This document shows, one piece after another, positions 1 through 4,211 of a DNA stretch of 5,212 nt. A model generated the notes under the pieces. The model searched no databases. It had not been told where the DNA came from and was given only the letters and a program-made list of their open reading frames with translations. Within the stretch, counting starts at the first letter, position 1. Every line of letters starts with the position of its first letter. This DNA comes from Roseovarius sp. (GTDB taxonomy: Bacteria; Pseudomonadota; Alphaproteobacteria; Rhodobacterales; Rhodobacteraceae): contig JALQUE010000349.1 of NCBI GenBank assembly GCA_023260815.1, positions 1 through 5,212 on the forward strand. Direction: 5' to 3'. The position numbers were made by a program, and so were the translations under genes.

Positions 1-563
1 CGGCGCTACCCGAGGGTGTCGATATCATCGGGGTGCCGGGCGGATTTTCCTTTGGCGATTACCTGCGGTGCGGGGCGATCGCGGCGAATTCTCCGATCTG
101 CCGGTCGGTCGTGGCGCATGCCGAAAAGGGCGGCTACGTTCTGGGTATCTGCAACGGCTTTCAGGTGCTTACGGAAACCGGCCTGCTGCCGGGCGTTCTG
201 CTGCGTAACGTGAACCTCAAGTATATCTGCAAGCCGGTGCGCCTGCGGGTGGACACCGCCGACAGCGCCTTTACAGCGGGCTACAGCGCCGGTCAGGAAA
301 TCACCGTGCCGATCGCGCATCACGACGGAAATTATTTTGCCGATGCGGACACGCTGAAACGTCTGCACGACGAGTCGCGGATCGCCTTCACCTATTGCGA
401 CAATCCCAACGGGTCGGCAGACGATATCGCGGGCGTGCTGTCACAGAACCGCCGGGTTCTGGGCATGATGCCGCATCCCGAACGCATGGCCGAGCCTTTG
501 CAAGGTGGCACCGATGGCGCGGCGATGTTTGCGACGCTTGTGGATCAGCTGGCCGACGCGTGA
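1..563 (+). CDS. purQ: Phosphoribosylformylglycinamidine synthase, glutaminase subunit PurQ (5'-truncated by window edge)
   Basis: PurQ is the class I glutamine amidotransferase subunit of FGAM synthase. It releases ammonia from glutamine for the fourth step of purine synthesis, together with PurL and PurS, in the cytoplasm. The reading frame is open from base 3 and ends with TGA at 561-563, giving 186 visible codons. The family is usually about 220-230 residues, so roughly the first 35-40 residues lie outside the window. Visible signatures are VPGGFSFGDYLRCGAIA (from base 33, where GTG encodes an internal Val, not a start), the nucleophile elbow GICNGFQ with catalytic Cys at 150-152, the NVNLKYICKPV segment typical of PurQ, and the C-terminal MMPHPER with catalytic His at 474-476 and Glu at 480-482. 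All three catalytic triad residues are present and there is no frameshift. The dctB promoter starts only four bases after the stop, and I see no terminator hairpin between the two genes. Confidence 0.97.
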   Translation, partial: ALPEGVDIIGVPGGFSFGDYLRCGAIAANSPICRSVVAHAEKGGYVLGICNGFQVLTETGLLPGVLLRNVNLKYICKPVRLRVDTADSAFTAGYSAGQEITVPIAHHDGNYFADADTLKRLHDESRIAFTYCDNPNGSADDIAGVLSQNRRVLGMMPHPERMAEPLQGGTDGAAMFATLVDQLADA

Positions 564-567
564 TGGC

Positions 568-603
568 TTGAGCGGCGCGGCGCGGCGGCGTAGATTGTCG
601 TCA
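568..603 (+). promoter_or_regulatory. Candidate sigma-70-type promoter of dctB giving a leaderless mRNA
   Basis: A -35-like TTGAGC at 568-573 and a -10-like TAGATT at 591-596 are separated by exactly 17 bp, each matching four of six positions of the housekeeping consensus. The expected start point, about seven bases after the -10, falls on the A of the dctB ATG at 603. No Shine-Dalgarno sequence precedes that ATG (the bases before it read ATTGTCGTC), which fits leaderless translation. The spacer is almost purely G+C and contains three tandem GCGGC units overlapping the -35 end (572-586). This is read from sequence only; read-through from purQ is an additional possibility. Confidence 0.55.
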
Positions 604-2363
604 TGAGCAAACCCACATCGCCGCTCCGATTGAAGGTCAACCGCACCACAACCTGGCGTATGCGGTTTGTGTTCGTCGTGTTGGTGGCGCTGGCCGTGGC
701 TGTGGTGTTCATAACCAACCGCTTGCTGACCGACAGGTTCACCGAATCCACCCGCAACCGCGCCGAACTGAGACTGGTGCTTTATTCCGGCAACCTGTTG
801 AGCGAACTGCGCCAGAACGCGATCGTGCCGCAGTTGCTGGCACGCGATCCGGCGCTGATCCTTGCGCTTGATTCAGGCGATTACAGTCAGTCGACACAGC
901 GGCTGATTTCCTTTCTGGACGAGATCGGCGCCGCGTCCCTGACGCTGCTGGACCGCGACGGAAGGTCGGTGGCCGCGACGGACCGTAACCTGCTGGGCAA
1001 GAACCATCGGCAGGCGCCCTATTATGTCGATGCGCTGAGGTCCAAAGATACTGTTTTCAAGGTACTTGAGGCGGAAACCGGGGCGTATCGCTTTACCTAT
1101 TCAAGGCGTGTGGAAAGCCAGAACCAGGTCGTTGGTGTGATCGTGGTCGAGGTGGATCTTGCCAAATACGAACGCGCCTGGTCGGGGATTTCGGACGCGG
1201 TTCTGGTGACGGACAGCGAGGGGCGCATCATCCTGGCCACCGAGCCGCGGTGGCGCGGGTTGAGCGAGCAAGAGGCACTTCGTCGGGAGCCTGTGGATAG
1301 TGCGATTGAACGGGCCATTCAGGCCACCGCCGGGTGGACCGCGCTGCCGGCCGATGCCTATGTGCGCGGCGAGGCGGTCATGCGGGTCGAGGGCAGAGTG
1401 GCTTTCCGCGGCTGGCGGATCGCCAGCTTCACCACCTATGCCAGTGTGCGCGAGAAGGTGAACGGGTTTCTTGCGCTGGAAATCATGGGATTCGCGATTC
1501 TGTTGGCGCTCGCGTTCTGGTTCCTGAACCGCAAGACAGCGCTGAGGATGGCGCTGTTCCAGCGGGAGTCGGCAGAGCTTCGCGCATTGAACGTCCGCCT
1601 GCAGCGGGAAATCGCCGAACGCGAACGTGTGCAGGAGAACCTTGCCGTGGCGGAACAGACGCTTGCGCAAAGCTCGAAACTGGCGGCGTTGGGTGAAATG
1701 TCCGCCGCCGTGAGCCACGAGTTGAACCAGCCATTGGCAGCGATGAAGACCTACCTTGCCGGGGCGCGGCTGCTGCTTAACCGGAACCGGCCCGACGAGG
1801 CGCTGTCCTCGTTTCAGAGGATCGATGACCTGATCGAGAGGATGGGGTCGATCACACGGCAGCTCAAATCCTATGCGCGCCAGAGCGGCGACACGTTCGA
1901 GCCTGTAAATCTTGGCGATGCGCTGTCCTCGGCGCTATCGATGATGGAGCCGCAACTGCGCCAGCGGCATGTCAACATCACCCGGACGCTCCCTGAAGAG
2001 TCGGTGCTGGTGATGGCTGACAGGGTGCGTGTGGAGCAGGTGATGATCAACCTGTTGCGCAACGCGATGGACGCAACGGAAGGCACGGATGATCCGTCGA
2101 TCGACATCCTGCTGGCCGCCGGCGAAACAGCCGTTCTGACGGTGCGCGACAATGGCCACGGGATCGAGGATTTCGACAACCTGTTCGAGCCGTTCTACAC
2201 CACCAAGCAGCCCGGTGACGGGGTTGGCTTGGGGCTTGCCATTTCTTCGGGTATCGTGAACGACCTTGGGGGCCGCCTGACCGCGAGGAATGCATCGGGC
2301 GGGGGGGCTGTATTCGAGGTTCAGCTTCCTATCTTGACTGAAGAGACCCGTGCAGCGGAGTGA
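603..2363 (+). CDS. dctB: C4-dicarboxylate sensor histidine kinase DctB
   Basis: DctB is a membrane sensor kinase that detects C4-dicarboxylates in the periplasm and phosphorylates the response regulator DctD. The 586-residue product has a short cytoplasmic N-terminus, TM1 at about 21-42, and a periplasmic region of about 43-285. This region has the double-PDC (dCache) look of DctB, including APYYVDAL (138-145) and ETGAYRFTYSRRV (158-170). TM2 spans about 288-308, followed by a predicted coiled coil at 318-355. The kinase core is complete: H-box SHELNQPLAAM with phospho-acceptor His372, N-box MINLLRNAMDA with Asn483 and Asn487, G1 DNGHGI (516-521), F-box LFEPFYTTK (527-535) and G2 GDGVGLGLAIS (538-548). 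Length is near the usual 580-620. The ATG at 603 has no ribosome binding site but sits at the predicted transcription start. The next in-frame ATG (660, Met20) would cut into TM1 and also lacks one. dctD follows after six bases. The ligand is inferred from family and partner; no transporter gene is in view to confirm it. Confidence 0.93.
   Translation: MSKPTSPLRLKVNRTTTWRMRFVFVVLVALAVAVVFITNRLLTDRFTESTRNRAELRLVLYSGNLLSELRQNAIVPQLLARDPALILALDSGDYSQSTQRLISFLDEIGAASLTLLDRDGRSVAATDRNLLGKNHRQAPYYVDALRSKDTVFKVLEAETGAYRFTYSRRVESQNQVVGVIVVEVDLAKYERAWSGISDAVLVTDSEGRIILATEPRWRGLSEQEALRREPVDSAIERAIQATAGWTALPADAYVRGEAVMRVEGRVAFRGWRIASFTTYASVREKVNGFLALEIMGFAILLALAFWFLNRKTALRMALFQRESAELRALNVRLQREIAERERVQENLAVAEQTLAQSSKLAALGEMSAAVSHELNQPLAAMKTYLAGARLLLNRNRPDEALSSFQRIDDLIERMGSITRQLKSYARQSGDTFEPVNLGDALSSALSMMEPQLRQRHVNITRTLPEESVLVMADRVRVEQVMINLLRNAMDATEGTDDPSIDILLAAGETAVLTVRDNGHGIEDFDNLFEPFYTTKQPGDGVGLGLAISSGIVNDLGGRLTARNASGGGAVFEVQLPILTEETRAAE
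2357..2360 (+). promoter_or_regulatory. Ribosome binding site of dctD (GGAG)
   Basis: GGAG lies inside the last codons of dctB, nine bases before the ATG at 2370 and 21 bases before the second in-frame ATG at 2382 (Met5). The spacing favours 2370 as the start. Its position at the dctB stop suggests translational coupling of the pair. Confidence 0.6.
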
Positions 2364-2369
2364 CGTGCC

Positions 2370-3707
2370 ATGCCAAGCGCCATGAAAATAGCGATCATTG
2401 ACGACGAAAAGGATATGCGGCAGTCCATCAGCCAATGGCTGGCGCTGTCGGGATACGACACCGAAGCCTTTCCCAGTGCGGAAGACGCGCTGAAGGTTCT
2501 TGGCCCCGATTATCCGGGAATCGTGGTGACCGACATCAAGATGCCGGGCATGGACGGGATGCAATTCCTCAAGAAGCTGATGGGGAGCGATTCAAGCCTG
2601 CCGGTCATCATGATCACCGGCCACGGCGATGTGCCTATGGCGGTCGAGGCGATGCGGATGGGTGCGTATGACTTCCTGGAAAAGCCATTCAACCCTGACA
2701 GAATGAGCGAACTGGCCAAAAAGGCCACGACCGCGCGTCGCATGACATTGGACGGGCGCGCTCTGCGGCGTGAATTGTCGGATGGCGGGCAGCTGATGAA
2801 AAAGCTGATTGGCGGCAGCCCCATCATGGAGCGGCTGAAGGAAGACATCCTCGATCTGGGACAGGCGGATGGCCATGTTCTGATCGAGGGCGAGACAGGC
2901 ACCGGCAAGACCTTGGTGGCCCATGCGCTGCACGCGGTCGGATCGCGGGCGGGCAAGAAATTCGTGCTGGTGTCGTGCTCGGCCTATGAGGACGAGGCGC
3001 TGATGAAGCGTCTGTTCGGCCCGGTGCAGCCCGAAGACAGCCGATTGCCGGCGGTGGAAGAGGCGCGGGGCGGCACACTGGTTCTGGAAGATATCGAGGC
3101 GCTGACCGAAGCGGCGCAAGCGCGGCTGCTGACCTTCATCAATGATGAGGGTTCGCCGCCGGAAACACGTATCGTCGCGATCTCGAACATGCAGGAACAG
3201 GATCGTACTTGCGAGGATGCGATGCGGTCTGATCTGTTCTACCGTCTGGCCAGCCTGCGGATCACCGTACCGCCGCTGCGCCAGCGCGGCGAGGATATCC
3301 TGACACTGTTCACCCGCTTTTCCGAGCAGTTTGCCGATGATTACGGCTGCGAGGCGCCGCAGGTCTCGGCGCAGGAGGCGGCGCAACTTCTTCAGGCGCC
3401 GTGGCCGGGCAATGTGCGCCAGCTGTTCAATGTGGCGGAACGCGCCGTGCTGCAGGAGCGTCGGGGCAGTGGCACCATCGCGTCGCTGTTGATGTCGGAT
3501 CATCAGGATATGCAGCCGGTGATGACCACCGAAGGCAAGCCGCTGAAGGAATATGTCGAAGCGTTCGAGCGGATGTTGATCGATAACACGATGCGCCGTC
3601 ACAAGGGCTCGATCGCGTCGGTCATGGACGAGCTGTGCCTGCCGCGCAGGACGCTGAACGAAAAGATGGCCAAATACGGCCTGCAGCGGTCCGATTATCT
3701 GGATTAA
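2370..3707 (+). CDS. dctD: DctD-type response regulator with AAA+ and Fis-type HTH domains, lacking the GAFTGA loop
   Basis: This is the NtrC-family partner of DctB (445 residues, normal length). The receiver domain (about 5-120) has the acidic pocket Asp11/Asp12, phospho-acceptor Asp55 in VVTDIKMPG, Thr83 and Lys105. The AAA+ domain (about 145-365) has Walker A GETGTGKT (174-181), the arginine-finger region MRSDLFYRL with Arg286 and Arg292, and sensor II WPGNVRQL with Arg350. The C-terminal domain (about 391-445) contains VEAFERMLIDNTMRRHKGS and LPRRTLNEKMAKYGL, typical of the DctD DNA-binding end. Two elements are abnormal. Between LFG (215-217) and GGT (234-236) there are 16 residues instead of about 21, and none resembles GAFTGA, the sigma-54 contact. 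Walker B reads LVLED (Glu240-Asp241) instead of hhhDE. Family knowledge makes GAFTGA essential for sigma-54 activation; Rhodobacter capsulatus NtrC lacks it and works with sigma-70 polymerase. I infer a sigma-54-independent regulator. The frame is intact, so this is not a recent pseudogene. Confidence 0.92.
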   Translation: MPSAMKIAIIDDEKDMRQSISQWLALSGYDTEAFPSAEDALKVLGPDYPGIVVTDIKMPGMDGMQFLKKLMGSDSSLPVIMITGHGDVPMAVEAMRMGAYDFLEKPFNPDRMSELAKKATTARRMTLDGRALRRELSDGGQLMKKLIGGSPIMERLKEDILDLGQADGHVLIEGETGTGKTLVAHALHAVGSRAGKKFVLVSCSAYEDEALMKRLFGPVQPEDSRLPAVEEARGGTLVLEDIEALTEAAQARLLTFINDEGSPPETRIVAISNMQEQDRTCEDAMRSDLFYRLASLRITVPPLRQRGEDILTLFTRFSEQFADDYGCEAPQVSAQEAAQLLQAPWPGNVRQLFNVAERAVLQERRGSGTIASLLMSDHQDMQPVMTTEGKPLKEYVEAFERMLIDNTMRRHKGSIASVMDELCLPRRTLNEKMAKYGLQRSDYLD

Positions 3708-3714
3708 GGGCGGT

Positions 3715-3753
3715 ACGCATGTTGGTCTGTCAAAATTTCGACAGATGCGTTTT
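3715..3753 (+). terminator. Possible weak intrinsic terminator after dctD
   Basis: ACGCA (3715-3719) can pair with TGCGT (3746-3750), and inside it TCTGTC (3726-3731) pairs with GACAGA (3740-3745). The left arm has a six-base bulge, and a run of four T (3750-3753) follows. The hairpin starts eight bases after the dctD stop. The bulge, the AT-rich loop and the short T run make it weak; the inner arms may instead be a protein-binding palindrome. Confidence 0.4.
3726..3745. repeat. Near-perfect 20-bp palindrome, operator-like
   Basis: TCTGTCAAAATTTCGACAGA is symmetrical at 18 of 20 positions: TCTGTC, then AAATTT at the centre, then GACAGA, with only the 3732/3739 pair mismatched. Such symmetry over two turns of DNA is typical of a dimeric regulator site. 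It lies 19 bp past the dctD stop and about 90-115 bp upstream of the candidate rne promoter. I do not recognise the regulator. Confidence 0.5.
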
Positions 3754-3778
3754 GCAAGGCGATTACACCATTCATGAA

Positions 3779-3792
3779 GGTTTTATCGTCCG
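3779..3792 (+). repeat. Direct repeat copy 1, GGTTTTATCGTCCG (copy 2 at 3935-3947)
   Basis: The motif recurs as GGTTTATCGTCCG at 3935-3947, differing by one T. One copy precedes the candidate rne promoter and the other lies inside the presumed leader. It may be chance or a shared binding element; no function is assigned. Confidence 0.4.
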
Positions 3793-3831
3793 TTTGCCCC
3801 ATTGGTTGTGCGGCGCGGGAACGATTAGCCA

Positions 3832-3861
3832 TTGTCACTTGGGGGTAAATACCTCTATCTA
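3832..3861 (+). promoter_or_regulatory. Candidate promoter of rne
   Basis: TTGTCA (3832-3837) matches five of six positions of the -35 consensus. TATCTA (3856-3861), after 18 bp, is a poor -10 (three of six). It is the best housekeeping-type pair I find between dctD and rne. It would start transcription near 3868, giving a leader of about 340 bases. Between the two hexamers is a small inverted repeat GGTA-AA-TACC (3844-3853) that could be an operator. I saw no convincing sigma-54 element (TGGCAC-N5-TTGC type) here. Confidence 0.3.
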
Positions 3862-3951
3862 GGGGGAGGATGTCCGCAGTCCGACGATTGCGGGTCCGCA
3901 CAACAGAGTTTCGCTGTTTGGGGCTGCGCGGTACGGTTTATCGTCCGCCTT

Positions 3952-3986
3952 CCCGACAGACCGATCAGGCCCCGCATTGTCGGGCC
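3952..3986 (+). repeat. Overlapping alternative hairpins in the rne leader
   Basis: CCCGACA (3952-3958) pairs perfectly with TGTCGGG (3978-3984) around a 19-base loop. GGCCC (3968-3972) pairs perfectly with GGGCC (3982-3986) around a nine-base loop. Both use bases 3982-3984, so only one can form at a time. Confidence 0.45.
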
Positions 3987-3994
3987 GCATACAA

Positions 3995-4025
3995 GCCTGC
4001 CCGGCGAACCGCCGGATCGACAGGC
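3995..4025 (+). repeat. Two-tier hairpin in the rne leader
   Basis: The outer stem GCCTG (3995-3999)/CAGGC (4021-4025) encloses an inner stem CCGGC (4001-4005)/GCCGG (4011-4015) with loop GAACC. The internal loop is asymmetric (one base left, five right). All ten base pairs are Watson-Crick. Confidence 0.5.
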
Positions 4026-4031
4026 GCAGAG

Positions 4032-4051
4032 TTGGCCCCGTTCCGGGCCGG
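4032..4051 (+). repeat. GC-rich hairpin in the rne leader
   Basis: GGCCC (4034-4038) pairs with GGGCC (4045-4049) around a six-base loop, extended outward by two possible T-G (U-G in RNA) wobbles to 4032/4051. It has no T tract, so it is not a terminator. Confidence 0.45.
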
Positions 4052-4076
4052 AGACCAAGAACCGCGATGCAACGCG

Positions 4077-4129
4077 CACAACGGACATACGACAGAGCAG
4101 GCCCCGCAAGTGGCGCCTCAGTCCGTGTG
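4077..4129 (+). repeat. Long compound hairpin in the rne leader
   Basis: ACGGAC (4081-4086) pairs with GTCCGT (4121-4126). The stem continues outward as CAC (4077-4079)/GTG (4127-4129) across one bulged A, nine pairs in all. Inside, AGGC (4099-4102) pairs with GCCT (4115-4118), followed by two further pairs past a C-C mismatch. Confidence 0.45.
4095..4108 (+). repeat. Direct repeat GA[T/G]CAGGCCCCGCA, copy 2 (copy 1 at 3963-3976)
   Basis: The 14-mer differs at one position between the copies. In both cases GACAGA lies just upstream (3955-3960, and 4091-4096, which overlaps the repeat here). Each copy supplies the left arm of a leader hairpin, so the right arm GGGCC at 3982-3986 could also pair with the second copy. 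Confidence 0.45.
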
Positions 4130-4167
4130 ACCAGTATCGCCCCCAACACATACCCGCCGCAGATGTC

Positions 4168-4182
4168 CGCCCCGCCGGGGCG
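4168..4182 (+). repeat. Strong G+C hairpin just upstream of the rne ribosome binding site
   Basis: CGCCCC (4168-4173) and GGGGCG (4177-4182) form a six-pair all-GC stem with loop GCC. It ends 13 bases before GGAG and 29 bases before the rne ATG. It has no T run, so termination is unlikely; it may limit or position ribosome entry, or mark a processing boundary. Confidence 0.5.
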
Positions 4183-4195
4183 TGGTGTCATGCGC

Positions 4196-4199
4196 GGAG
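4196..4199 (+). promoter_or_regulatory. Likely ribosome binding site of rne (GGAG)
   Basis: GGAG lies 12 bases before the ATG at 4212, longer than the usual 5-9. A weaker GGAAAA at 4205-4210 is nearer but poor. The loose spacing suggests modest translation initiation, plausible for an autoregulated message. Confidence 0.45.
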
Positions 4200-4211
4200 C
4201 AAACGGAAAAC

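Larger units (their letters stand above)
3708..4211 (+). other. 504-bp intergenic region between dctD and rne
   Basis: I find no convincing protein gene, tRNA or mobile element here. The short open frames are Arg/Pro-rich, resemble no family I recognise, and are mutually overlapping, as expected of GC-rich non-coding DNA. The left third (3708-3870) is AT-richer and holds a palindrome/possible terminator, a TTCATGAA octamer palindrome (3771-3778) and a candidate promoter. The right two thirds (from about 3868) hold a run of GC-rich hairpins and short repeats, best explained as the transcribed leader of rne. Confidence 0.7.
3868..4211 (+). promoter_or_regulatory. Probable long structured 5' leader of rne
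   Basis: The roughly 340 bases before the rne start contain no plausible gene but a series of GC-rich stems: 3952-3984 or the competing 3968-3986, 3995-4025, 4034-4049, 4077-4129 and 4168-4182. In Escherichia coli the rne message has a leader of about 360 bases through which RNase E autoregulates its own mRNA. The similar length and position suggest, but do not show, the same logic here. An independent small RNA released from this stretch is the alternative. The transcription start is only predicted. Confidence 0.45.

Noticed and set aside
2592..3602. Long minus-strand open frame (336 codons) antisense to dctD
   Set aside because: It is a shadow of GC-rich codon use in dctD; the translation is rich in Arg and His, has no recognisable motif, and overlaps a fully supported gene.
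2370..3707. Frameshift or pseudogene explanation for the odd DctD motifs
   Set aside because: The frame is uninterrupted, conserved sequence flanks the altered loop on both sides, and the receiver and HTH ends are intact.
3727..3744. PHO box for PhoB, suggested by CTGTCA
   Set aside because: A PHO box needs two direct CTGTCAT-like repeats; here the second half is inverted (GACAG).
3870..4130. Small plus-strand open frame preceded by GGGGGAGG
   Set aside because: The purine run touches the ATG, leaving no usable spacing; the product is a low-information Arg/Pro-rich sequence and the region is better explained by RNA stems.
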